Positions 43,383 to 51,406 of a DNA stretch of 64,000 nucleotides are shown in pieces. Origin of the DNA: Pantoea eucrina. Its GTDB lineage: Bacteria > Pseudomonadota > Gammaproteobacteria > Enterobacterales > Enterobacteriaceae. The stretch's first letter is position 1. The number at the start of each line of letters is the position of its first letter. Where the stretch lies: assembly GCF_002095385.1 (NCBI RefSeq), contig NZ_MIPP01000002.1:62001-126000 (forward strand). The letters run 5' to 3'. Made by a program: the position numbers and the translations under genes. The notes under the pieces were generated by a model, which searched no databases, had not been told where the DNA came from, and was given only the letters and a program-made list of their open reading frames with translations.

Positions 43383-43634
43383 TCAGGCCGCTTCTGCACG
43401 CCCTAAAAGCAGATTGAAAAGATTCTCATAATGCATCTTCTCACTGGCATCTGTACATTTATCCAGCCGGGAAAGTAAAGCGATACAGAGCGCTTTGCGA
43501 TTAAGAATTTTATCAGAAAATAAAATATCTTTAACCATTTCACCCAGCAATTGAAATTCTGTGGACTGACGTATTCTGGTCTGCTCTTCAGCGCTGACTT
43601 TATCCATTACGGGAAGATAATGATTCTGGCACAT
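43383..43634 (-). CDS. YcgZ-like connector protein
   Basis: An 83-residue paralogue of YcgZ: FQLLGEMVKDILFSDKILNRKALCIALLSRLDKC and HYENLFNLLLGRAEAA align with QETLGQLVVEILTSGKN, LNRKALCTKLLGRLE and HYQALIGLLFDR of the gene at 38343. It lies 50 bases after an AriR-like gene on the same strand, so these two likely form an operon that resembles a shuffled ycgZ-ymgB pair. Confidence 0.78.
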   Translation of the reverse strand: MCQNHYLPVMDKVSAEEQTRIRQSTEFQLLGEMVKDILFSDKILNRKALCIALLSRLDKCTDASEKMHYENLFNLLLGRAEAA

Positions 43635-43684
43635 AGTTCTCTCTTATTAATTTAACCGGCGGATGGATCGGCACTGAAGCACTA

Positions 43685-43903
43685 TTAATTCATTTTCCTG
43701 GCCAGCAACCGAATAACTTTTTCGCACGCCTGCTGCATTTCAGGGCTGTCCGCTCGTAAGCCTGTTCGGTATAACGCGCCGATGATCTCCTGCAAAGAAA
43801 GCGTTTCACCCGGTTTTAAAATCTGTGTAATTACGTCACCCAGTAAAGCGTACATCGCTTCCGCATCTTCTGAATCGTCTTGCTGCACATAACCCCCGTC
43901 CAT
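43685..43903 (-). CDS. Small connector protein, AriR/YmgB-like
   Basis: A 72-residue protein: MYALLGDVITQILKPGETLSLQEIIGAL, CEKVIRLLARKMN, a close paralogue of 38128. The N-terminus is acidic (DDSEDAEA). It precedes the YcgZ-like gene at 43383 on the minus strand. E. coli AriR is a dimeric helical protein reported to influence biofilm and acid resistance. Confidence 0.76.
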   Translation of the reverse strand: MDGGYVQQDDSEDAEAMYALLGDVITQILKPGETLSLQEIIGALYRTGLRADSPEMQQACEKVIRLLARKMN

Positions 43904-43980
43904 TTTTAAAATTGCTTAATGTTTGTAATATGTCAGGGACGCCTGTTACTGAAAATCGCGACGACAGCACAGTAGCTTAA

Positions 43981-44002
43981 TTAGGAAATGCGTATTTCCT
44001 AA
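43981..44002. terminator. Perfect inverted repeat at the end of the TetR gene
   Basis: TTAGGAAAT-GCGT-ATTTCCTAA, a perfect 9-bp stem 13 bases past the TetR stop (minus strand). It could be a weak terminator or an operator; a T-run is missing. Confidence 0.45.
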
Positions 44003-44015
44003 TAGCGCAGCAGCG

Positions 44016-44633
44016 TTAATCCAGCAGGCGCAGCGTCATCTTAATAGTTTCTTCGCCATTAGTCACATCCTGAATTTTGCCCACTACGCGCATACCAAAC
44101 GCAATACAGAGCAGTAAACCGGCAGTCGTATCGGCATCCAGATGACTTGCTATAGAACCATCAGCCTGGCCCTGCTGAATCAGCGACATCAGGAAAGCGC
44201 GGTTGCGCAGCACTGCCTGGCGTACCAGATGAGATAACTCTTCATCAAGCGTCTGCAGCTCCACGGTGCTGCCCACCACCAGACAGCCGCGCCGTCCCTC
44301 TATCTCGCTGGCGGAATCGAGATAGAACTGGAGTAGCTCAGCGACGCGTTCACGACCCGTAGAGAATGCGTTCAGACGTTCGCGCAGATCGGTATTGCGA
44401 ATGGCAATGTAGCGCTCGAACACGCGCAGAAAAAGCGAGCGCTTGTCCTGAAAAGCTTTGTAGATACTCCCCGCAGTAAGCTGCATAGCATCACCAAGAT
44501 CGGCAATAGAGGCAGCGTGAAACCCTTTCTGGCGGAAAATGATCATCGCATTATCAAGCGCAACATCAATATCAAAATTGCGCGGCCTGCCGCGTTCGCG
44601 GGGAGCTGTGGCAGAGGATTTTACTGGTGGCAT
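44016..44633 (-). CDS. TetR/AcrR family regulator
   Basis: A 205-residue repressor with an N-terminal HTH (FDIDVALDNAMIIFRQKGFHAASIADLGDAMQLTAGSIYKAFQDK) and helical C-terminal ligand domain (EGRRGCLVVGSTVELQ, typical of TetR_C relatives). It is divergent from an NAD(P)-binding atypical SDR and a flavin-type gene starting 144 bases away, which it likely represses. The ligand is unknown. Confidence 0.88.
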   Translation of the reverse strand: MPPVKSSATAPRERGRPRNFDIDVALDNAMIIFRQKGFHAASIADLGDAMQLTAGSIYKAFQDKRSLFLRVFERYIAIRNTDLRERLNAFSTGRERVAELLQFYLDSASEIEGRRGCLVVGSTVELQTLDEELSHLVRQAVLRNRAFLMSLIQQGQADGSIASHLDADTTAGLLLCIAFGMRVVGKIQDVTNGEETIKMTLRLLD

Positions 44634-44776
44634 TTTCAGCCCTTATAAAGCGATTATTTCCAAATTATCCCGGTTGCGTCCGGGCCGGTCAACGCCGGAG
44701 ATTTGCGCTAGAGTTAAGTGGTTAAATTACATCGTATTGCGATAAATATTTCAGCCTTTGTGACAGGGGGATCAGC

Positions 44777-45436
44777 ATGAAAGATGTCTTTATTGTGGGT
44801 GGTGCAGGAAAGATTGGTCGTGAGCTGGGTCAGCAGCTGACCCGTGCCGGCGTGACGGCACGGGCGTTGTGTCGTACCGCTGGGCAGGAAGCCAGCCTGC
44901 AGCAGCAGGGTATCCAGGCTGTCAGAGGCGACCTGGTTGCCCTCGATGAACAGCAACTCACCGAACTGATGCAGGGATGTGGAGTCGTGGTCTTCACCGC
45001 TGGTGCCGGCGGAAAAGGCGGAGAGGCGATGACAAATGCCGTTGATGGCGACGGGCTGGCTAAGTCAGTTGCAGCCGCACAGCGGGCCGGTATTAAACGC
45101 TTTATTCTGGTCTCCGCCTTTCCGGAAGCGGGGCGTGGCAGGCAGCTTTCTGACACTTTTGAAAACTATATGCGCGTAAAAAAACAGGCCGACGTGGTTC
45201 TCGCCGCCAGCGCGCTTGAATGGGTTATTCTGCGTCCCGGCACGTTAACAGATGAGCCGGCAACCGGCAAAATCAGCGCCGGACCGGCAATTGCCTATGG
45301 CACGATTGCCCGTGCCGATGTTGCAGCCACCCTGGCAGCGCTGGTCCATCAGCCTGCCGTATCCCGCGTCATTATTGAGCTGACGGCGGGAGAGACACCC
45401 GTTGCAGAGGCGATAGACGCGCTGGTTTCACGCTAA
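44777..45436 (+). CDS. Atypical SDR NAD(P)-binding protein (NmrA/YwnB-like)
   Basis: A 219-residue Rossmann protein with the nucleotide loop VGGAGKIGRELGQ (GGAGKIG), typical of the NAD(P)-binding atypical SDR5/BVR-B group; there is no YxxxK active site, so it may be a reductase of flavin or quinone type, or a redox sensor. VILRPGTLTDEPATGKISAGP matches the YwnB/YhfK-like family. It is followed 24 bases later by a PPOX-like flavin gene, an operon controlled by the divergent TetR. Confidence 0.83.
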   Translation: MKDVFIVGGAGKIGRELGQQLTRAGVTARALCRTAGQEASLQQQGIQAVRGDLVALDEQQLTELMQGCGVVVFTAGAGGKGGEAMTNAVDGDGLAKSVAAAQRAGIKRFILVSAFPEAGRGRQLSDTFENYMRVKKQADVVLAASALEWVILRPGTLTDEPATGKISAGPAIAYGTIARADVAATLAALVHQPAVSRVIIELTAGETPVAEAIDALVSR

Positions 45437-45460
45437 CCGGTTCAGCCGCGAGGAGACGTT

Positions 45461-46036
45461 ATGGCACATTTACCGGATGCGCATCTGCAGGCAATCTGGC
45501 AAAAGCTGACTCATGCGGTCAGCGCGCGCTCACCCTTTACCCTGATGCAGCTGGCCAGCGTGGCAGAGAATGCGCAGCCTAAGATCAGAACCATAGTGCT
45601 GCGCGATTTCAGCCTCGCGCCAGCTTCCTTACTGTTTACCACTGACGTGCGCAGCGCCAAAGTGCAGGAGATGAGAGATAATCCGCAAGTTTCGCTGCTG
45701 GGCTGGGATGTGGAGAACAGCTTTCAGCTGCGTCTTGAGGGTAAGGCAGGCTGCGTGGATGAAGGCGAACTGCGCCGTACCGTCTGGCAGAAGCTGCGGC
45801 CCGCTGCGCAGCAGTTATTTTACTCGCCTGATTCACCCGGTGAGATCCTTGATGATCCGGATGCGCTGCGTAGCGGACACGCCTCCGCTTCGTTAGCTGA
45901 CCCCCCGGAAAATTTTGCGCTGATACGCATCATGATAGAGCGTGTTGAGTCGCTTGATGTTAGTAGCGAACCTCATCAGCGCCGTGAGTTCTTACTGCGG
46001 GCGAACGGATGGACAGGACGGTGGCTGGTGCCTTAG
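45461..46036 (+). CDS. Pyridoxamine-phosphate-oxidase-like FMN-binding protein
   Basis: A 191-residue split-barrel flavoprotein: RTIVLRDFSLAPASLLFTTDVRSAKVQEMRDNPQVSLLGWD matches the N-terminal PNPOx domain (FMN phosphate contacts in RTIVLR and SAKVQ). It lacks the C-terminal PNPOx dimer segment of PdxH, so a role in vitamin B6 synthesis is unlikely. It is co-transcribed with the preceding atypical SDR. Its substrate is unknown. Confidence 0.85.
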   Translation: MAHLPDAHLQAIWQKLTHAVSARSPFTLMQLASVAENAQPKIRTIVLRDFSLAPASLLFTTDVRSAKVQEMRDNPQVSLLGWDVENSFQLRLEGKAGCVDEGELRRTVWQKLRPAAQQLFYSPDSPGEILDDPDALRSGHASASLADPPENFALIRIMIERVESLDVSSEPHQRREFLLRANGWTGRWLVP

Positions 46037-46388
46037 CTCGCCTGACTCAAATATTTTCAGCTAAGTGAAAATGTGGATGTTGAGATTTATTCATCCTGAT
46101 TAAACGGGGTGCAGATTAATCACGCCTTAAAAAACATAAGGTTATGCGCCTTTCGGTTCACGCCTGCCTTCATTTCAATTTAGTTATGGGCTTAATGAAG
46201 TCGCTGCCCATCTGAACATGAAAAAGCTTCAGGTTCGGTGAAATTTAATCACTTTTTTTCAGCAGGGGAGTAAGGCATAAAAGAGTCAGCCCATTGAGGA
46301 AATGGTTATATCAAATCAGCATTCAGCGTCGGTTGTACAGGCAGACAGAGAAGCAGGTTTACATCAGAAATTGAGGTGAGAAATTACG
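46037..46388. promoter_or_regulatory. Leader/promoter region of the methionine synthase operon
   Basis: 352 bases before mesX without a gene. It contains the MetR-like box at 46219-46231 and a nearby TGAAATTTAATCA. No SAM riboswitch or MetJ (AGACGTCT) box array was recognised. Confidence 0.5.
46219..46231 (+). promoter_or_regulatory. MetR binding-site candidate
   Basis: TGAAAAAGCTTCA fits the MetR consensus TGAA-N5-TTCA exactly. It lies 158 bases upstream of mesX, so MetR control like that of metE is plausible. Confidence 0.55.
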
Positions 46389-47372
46389 ATGAACAAAGAA
46401 TTTACCTTTTCAATTAAAAGCCTTCGTTTTGACGAAAACTATAATCCTTCTGCAAACACGCGTATCACGACTAACTTCGCTAATCTGGCAAGGGGTGAAA
46501 TGCGTGAGGAAAACCTGCGCAACGCACTGAAGATGATTGATAACCGCTTTAACTCGCTGGCGCACTGGGACAACCCGAAAGCTGACCGCTATGCCGTTGA
46601 GCTGGATATCATCTCTGTTGAGCTGAATATCGATCCGGCGGGAAATGAAAAGCCGTTTCCGGTCATCGAAGTCCTGAAGACAACCGTAGTTGATAAAACA
46701 AGCGGGCAGCGCTTTGAAGGCGTCGTCGGGAACAATTTCTCTTCCTGGGTGCGCGATTACGATTTCAGCGTTGTGTTATCTGAGCACAACAAAAACCAGG
46801 CCGGTTTCAGTACGCCAAAAAACTTCGGTGATCTGCACGGCAATATCTTCAAAGGCTTCGTCAGCTCAGATATCTATAAAGCCAGCTTCAGCAAGCGTCC
46901 GATTATCTGCCTGAGCGTCTCCAGTAAAAATACCTATTACCGTACTGGTAATCATCATCCGGTTCTGGGGATTGAATATCGGCAGGACGCGGATTCGCTG
47001 ACCGATCACTACTTTGCCAAAATGGGCCTGCAGGCGCGCTATTTCATGCCGCAGGGCAGCGTTGCGCCGCTGGCTTTCTATTTTGCCGGCGATCTGCTGC
47101 GTGATTACAGCGATCTGGAGCTTATCAGCACCATCAGCACGATGGAGACGTTTCAGAAAATCTATCGTCCGGAGATCTACAACGCGAACTCAGCGGCCGG
47201 ACAGGAGTATCAGCCGAGCCTGTCACACAAGGATTATTCACTGACACGCATCGTTTATGACCGTGAAGAGCGTACGCATCTGGCGGTTGAGCAGGGTAAA
47301 TTCACCGAACAGCATTTTATCAAACCTTACCAGACTCGTCTGGAGCAATGGTCTGCTGAGTTTGCGCACTGA
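46389..47372 (+). CDS. mesX: DUF1852 protein MesX, partner of a folate-independent methionine synthase
   Basis: A 327-residue DUF1852 protein. Sequence begins EFTFSIKSLRFDENYNPSANTRITTNFANLARG, with later FKGFVSSDIYKASFSKRPIICLSVSS, hallmarks of the family. DUF1852 proteins lie beside short MetE-like enzymes and are named MesX after the oxygen-dependent MesD system, in which both are needed to make methionine. The reaction of MesX is not known in detail. The stop is 4 bases before mesD, confirming an operon. GAGGTGAG precedes the ATG. Confidence 0.87.
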   Translation: MNKEFTFSIKSLRFDENYNPSANTRITTNFANLARGEMREENLRNALKMIDNRFNSLAHWDNPKADRYAVELDIISVELNIDPAGNEKPFPVIEVLKTTVVDKTSGQRFEGVVGNNFSSWVRDYDFSVVLSEHNKNQAGFSTPKNFGDLHGNIFKGFVSSDIYKASFSKRPIICLSVSSKNTYYRTGNHHPVLGIEYRQDADSLTDHYFAKMGLQARYFMPQGSVAPLAFYFAGDLLRDYSDLELISTISTMETFQKIYRPEIYNANSAAGQEYQPSLSHKDYSLTRIVYDREERTHLAVEQGKFTEQHFIKPYQTRLEQWSAEFAH

Positions 47373-47375
47373 TTA

Positions 47376-48428
47376 ATGGAAAAAAGGTTATCTATAGTGA
47401 AAAAGTTATTACCGACATCGACGTCTGGCAGTTTACCGAAACCTTCATGGCTGGCGCAGCCGGAAACATTATGGTCCCCGTGGAAACCGGCGGGTGACGA
47501 TCTGGCAGATGCCAAGCGCGATGCGCTACGTCTCTGCCTCGACGACCAGCTGCGGGCCGGTATTGATATCGTCAGCGATGGTGAGCAGACGCGTCAGCAT
47601 TTTGTGACGACGTTTATTGAGCATCTCAACGGCGTGGATTTTGAAAAGCGCGAAACGGTGCGGATCCGCAACCGCTACGATGCGAGCGTACCGTCGGTGG
47701 TAGGTGAAGTTTCACGCACTAAACCTGTATTTGTTGATGATGCAAAATTCCTGCGTCAGCTGACCACTCAGCCGATCAAATGGGCGCTGCCTGGCCCGAT
47801 GACCATGATCGACACGCTGTATGACGGTCACTATAAAAGTCGCGAAAAACTCGCCTGGGAGTTTGCCAAAATCCTCAATCAGGAAGCCAAAGAGCTGGAA
47901 GCCGCAGGCGTGGATATCATCCAGTTTGATGAGCCTGCCTTCAACGTCTTCTTTGATGAGGTTAATGACTGGGGTATTGCGGCGCTGGAGCGTGCCATTG
48001 AGGGATTACAGTGCGAAACCGCTGTACATATCTGCTATGGCTACGGCATTAAAGCCAATACTGACTGGAAGAAAACGCTGGGTTCTGAGTGGCGCCAGTA
48101 TGAAGAAATTTTCCCGCGCCTGCAGCGCTCAAATATCGATATCGTCTCACTGGAGTGCCAGAACTCCCGCGTGCCGATGGAGCTGATTGAACTGATCCGC
48201 GGGAAAAAAGTGATGGTCGGTGCCATCGATGTGGCAACCAATACTGTCGAAACGCCGGAGCAGGTAGCGGAAACGCTGCGTAAAGCGCTGCAGTTTGTCG
48301 ATGCGGATAAGCTCTATCCCTGCACCAACTGCGGTATGACGCCGCTGTCGCGTCAGGTTGCTCGCGGCAAGCTGGATGCGCTGAGCGCCGGTGCTGATAT
48401 CGTGCGCCGCGAACTGCTGGGCCAGTAA
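47376..48428 (+). CDS. mesD: Core methionine synthase MesD (MetE C-terminal-like)
   Basis: A 350-residue catalytic half of MetE. Zinc ligands can be aligned with MetE His641, Cys643, Glu665 and Cys726: His218 and Cys220 in AVHICYG, Glu250 in VSLECQNS, and Cys309 in CTNCGMTPL. The TIM-barrel start is DEPAFN and the N-terminal MetE half that binds methyltetrahydrofolate is absent, so the methyl donor differs. It forms the MesX/MesD pair, reported as oxygen-dependent and folate-independent. The start may be the GTG at 47397, since the first ATG has no ribosome site. It gives this plasmid a B12- and folate-independent methionine route. Confidence 0.88.
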   Translation: MEKRLSIVKKLLPTSTSGSLPKPSWLAQPETLWSPWKPAGDDLADAKRDALRLCLDDQLRAGIDIVSDGEQTRQHFVTTFIEHLNGVDFEKRETVRIRNRYDASVPSVVGEVSRTKPVFVDDAKFLRQLTTQPIKWALPGPMTMIDTLYDGHYKSREKLAWEFAKILNQEAKELEAAGVDIIQFDEPAFNVFFDEVNDWGIAALERAIEGLQCETAVHICYGYGIKANTDWKKTLGSEWRQYEEIFPRLQRSNIDIVSLECQNSRVPMELIELIRGKKVMVGAIDVATNTVETPEQVAETLRKALQFVDADKLYPCTNCGMTPLSRQVARGKLDALSAGADIVRRELLGQ

Positions 48429-48447
48429 TATGCCTGAGGGTGTATCA

Positions 48448-48477
48448 GGGCTGACGTCTGACGTCGGCCCTTTTTTT
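48448..48477 (+). terminator. Strong terminator after mesD
   Basis: GGGCTGACGT-CTG-ACGTCGGCCC (one wobble) followed by seven Ts, just downstream of the mesD stop. Confidence 0.9.
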
Positions 48478-48484
48478 ATCATTC

Positions 48485-49182
48485 TTAACCGCGCCGTACG
48501 CTTTTGCGGCTATCCCGGCCAGGCGGCTCGCCAAACAATCGGGTATATTCGCGCGTAAACTGCGTCAGGCTCTGGTAGCCCACCTCCAGGGCAACAGCAG
48601 CAATATTTCCCTGCCGGATAAGTAACTGCTTACGTGCGGCACACAACCGCAGACGCTTTTGATATTGCAGCGGTGAAAGCCCGATGCTGGTTTTAAAGCG
48701 GCGGTGAAATGCGGAAACGCTCATGCCAGCCAGGGAAGCGAGCAGCGTGGCGCTGAAAGGGTCGCTGTAACAGGCCTGAAGATGGGTAATCGCCTTACGC
48801 ACATTGGCAAAGTGCCCGCTGTGGTCCGCTATCTGTCGCAATACTCCTCCCTGCGTGCCGCTTAGCAGGCGATAAAGTACCTCCCGCTCCAGCAGCGGCA
48901 CCATGATCGCTCTGTCGTCCGGTTTTGCTCCGGCACGCAGCAGACGCAGCCAGGCGTCAGTCAGCGCCTCTTCTGCCTCACCCACCGCAAAACCGAGCTG
49001 CGCAGCTGGCATAGCCGTCGCCGGCAGCTGGCACATCAGCTCGCTTACGGCTGCAATATCAATAGTCAGCCGGATAGCCAGATAGGGAGCGGTTTCGCTG
49101 GCAACGGCGACTTTGCCGGCTGCGGGCCTGTACCTGCGCGCTGTAACACTTCGAACGCCAGCGCACTCAGCGTCTTACTCAT
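48485..49182 (-). pseudogene. AraC family regulator lacking its N-terminal portion
   Basis: The C-terminal half is a normal AraC regulator: FSATLLASLAGMSVSAFHRRFKTSIGLSPLQYQKRLRL and YQSLTQFTREYTRLFGEPPGRD. Upstream, the frame gives VASETAPYLAIRLTIDIAAVSELM, part of the AraC_N domain, but the rest of that domain is absent or shifted; a fragment LSALAFEVLQRAG from another frame resembles an N-terminus. About 70-90 residues are lost by deletion with a frameshift. It is divergent from the SDR at 49338, the arrangement seen intact at 6465/7541. Confidence 0.72.
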
Positions 49183-49337
49183 CATGGTATCGCGTTTACT
49201 CCTGCAGCGGTCATCCTGCATAAAAGCAGAATCGGGCAGGTATGCTGGCGCGAGCACGCTGCGGACATATTACTCTCAGGATCGAACAGTCTGCGCAGCC
49301 TGCAGCATGGTGATGTTATGACAGAGAGAGGATAAGA

Positions 49338-50082
49338 ATGGAACTGAATAACCGGGTAGTCATCATAACAGGAGCGTCGTCCGGCATCGGCGAGGCGACC
49401 GCGCGTGCAGCACTACAGGCGGGCGCGCGTCGCTATGCTGGCACGCAGGCGCGAACGCCTTGAAGCGCTGGCTGTTCCGGCCACACGGGCGCTGGCAATC
49501 GCCTGTGACCTTACCCAATCAGAAGCGTGCGCGCGGGCCGTTCAGCAGGTTATCGCCAGCTGGGGCCGGGTCGATGTCGTGATAAATAATGCCGGGCAGG
49601 GGCTGTACGCGCCGGTGGAAGCGATCGACGTCAGCGACTTCAGAGAGGTGCTGGCGCTCAATCTTATTGCCCCGCTACAGATGATGCAGGCGGTGGTGCC
49701 CGTTATGCGTCAGCAGGTAGGCGGAAGTATAGTCAACGTCAGCTCGGGTGCCACACTCGGAACATACAGCGGCTCTGCTGCCTATACCAGTGCCAAAGCG
49801 GCGCTGAATATGCTTTCGGCGGTTGCGCGTCTGGAGCTGGCTTCAGCAGGTATCAGCGTGTCACTGCTTTATCCTTTCGTAACGGCAACGGTGTTTTATC
49901 ATTCGGTAAAAGCGGGACAGGCCGAGGCCTGCGCTCAGGCGGCAGAAAGTGCTGCGCTTTTGCACGCGCCTGCGCTGGTGGCAGAGGCTCTTCTGGATTT
50001 GGTACGCAGCGGTGCAGCAGAAGCCGATCTGGTTCCTGTCGCCTTTGGCGGCAGCTGGCAGCCTGAGAACGAGTGCAGATGA
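49338..50082 (+). pseudogene. SDR family oxidoreductase, frameshifted near the start
   Basis: From the ATG at 49338 the cofactor loop TGASSGIGEATARAALQAGAR is read, then the frame changes in a GC repeat (49423-49430) and continues as VAMLARRRERLEAL, INNAGQGLYAPV, VNVSSGATLG and the catalytic YTSAKAAL, to a stop at 50082. Repairing it requires two extra or one fewer base. The protein would be about 248 residues. The SDR is divergent from the truncated AraC regulator. GAGGATAAG precedes the ATG. As written the gene is inactive. Confidence 0.85.
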
Positions 50083-50185
50083 AAATAAGTGTGCGGCGGC
50101 GCAGCAATATGCCATTCGCGCGTTGCTTCCGGCGCAATGCATCCCTTACGTTAGCGGCAGGCCCGTTAAACACAGGATTCCGGCA

Positions 50186-50806
50186 ATGGCGGATGGAAGC
50201 AATACGATTACCGATTTAAGCGCGCTTGCAGCGTGCTACGGCGCGGTGGCGAAACCGTCGCTGACCAAAGTCACCGATCATATTCACCCGGCGTATCGTC
50301 CCTTTATCGCCGCCTCACCCTTTGTCGCGCTGGCCACCAGCGGACCGGATGGGCTGGACGTTTCACCCAGAGGCGATCCGGCAGGTTTTGTGCATATTGA
50401 GGATGAGCGCACGCTCTTGCTGCCGGACAGACGCGGCAATAACCGTATCGATAGCCTGCGCAACATTTTGCATGATAATCGGGTAGCGCTGCTGTTTCTG
50501 ATCCCGGGTATCGGGGAGACATTGCGCGTAAACGGAACCGCCACCATAAGCGTCGATCCCGCCTTACTTACCCGCTTCGCGATGAATAATCAGCTGCCAA
50601 AAACGGTGTTAACCATCACCGTTGAGAGCGTCTTTTTCCAGTGCAGCCGGGCCATCATTCGCTCCCGGCTCTGGGATCCGGCGACGCAAATTACGCGGGA
50701 GGCGCTGCCAAGCACCGGTTCCATACTGAACAGCATTTCGCAGGATATTGACGCCGGCGCCTACGATGCGGCACTCCCTGGTCGCCTGAAAGAGACACTC
50801 TATTAA
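50186..50806 (+). CDS. Pyridoxamine-phosphate-oxidase family protein, MSMEG_1061-like
   Basis: A 206-residue split-barrel FMN protein from the ATG at 50186 (MADGSNTITDLSALAACYG). The core FIAASPFVALATSGPDGLDVSPRGDPAGFVHIEDERTLLLPDRRGNNRIDSLRNI is characteristic of the MSMEG_1061 group of PPOX-like proteins. Its function is unknown. The start lies 104 bases after the SDR stop, so a shared transcript is possible. Confidence 0.87.
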   Translation: MADGSNTITDLSALAACYGAVAKPSLTKVTDHIHPAYRPFIAASPFVALATSGPDGLDVSPRGDPAGFVHIEDERTLLLPDRRGNNRIDSLRNILHDNRVALLFLIPGIGETLRVNGTATISVDPALLTRFAMNNQLPKTVLTITVESVFFQCSRAIIRSRLWDPATQITREALPSTGSILNSISQDIDAGAYDAALPGRLKETLY

Positions 50807-50874
50807 TCCGGCCTGATGCCGCACAGCAACCTGCACTCTACAGCCTGCCAGCAGGCTGTTTTCAGTTCCGCAGA

Positions 50875-51339
50875 CTACCGGGTTCTCAGACGGTAAATAT
50901 CAGCAAAGTAAAGATGGCCTTTACGGGCATACTGCGCCTGCAGGGTAGCTTTTTCGCTTTCGGTGAGTACATCTCCATTGAGCAGGTCATGAATAAAGGC
51001 TTCGCGAACGTAAACTTCCATGTACCAGTCGCCGGTATAGCAGTTCTTCCATGCGCCTTTATCGATATCTTTTACCCGGTAAGACGGGTTCACGTGAAAA
51101 AAGAAAAAGAAGTTACAGACGGCAAAAATGGCACAGCAGACGACATACTCAATTGTGCCGAAGGAGTCGGAGTAGAGTAAAAGTGCCATGGTCAGCACAA
51201 ACAGGAAACACATCAGGCCATACAGGCCCGGGTACTGACGGATAAACGATACGTCGAAATAGGGTCGATCGTTGCGTTTTTCCGCGCGGTTGATGCTGTC
51301 CAGCTCCTGCTGCAGAAGCGCATTAAGTTGATTGCTCAT
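50875..51339 (-). CDS. ylaC: YlaC family inner-membrane protein
   Basis: A 154-residue protein with two central membrane helices (about residues 40-58 and 63-82). Its pattern matches E. coli YlaC: LLQQELDSINRAEKRNDRPYFDVSFIRQYPGL, FFFFHVNPSYRVKDID, CYTGDWY and GHLYFADIYRL. E. coli YlaC is 156 residues. The function is unknown. It is transcribed alone, convergent with the PPOX gene. Confidence 0.88.
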   Translation of the reverse strand: MSNQLNALLQQELDSINRAEKRNDRPYFDVSFIRQYPGLYGLMCFLFVLTMALLLYSDSFGTIEYVVCCAIFAVCNFFFFFHVNPSYRVKDIDKGAWKNCYTGDWYMEVYVREAFIHDLLNGDVLTESEKATLQAQYARKGHLYFADIYRLRTR

Positions 51340-51406
51340 GTTTTAAACCTTATCTGCCCATAATGATGGAGTTAACGTTTTACTGACTGTTGTTAGCGTC
51401 ACGCTG

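Noticed and set aside
46037-46388. SAM or cobalamin riboswitch before mesX
   Set aside because: No conserved core or structure was recognised; the MetR-like box accounts for methionine control.
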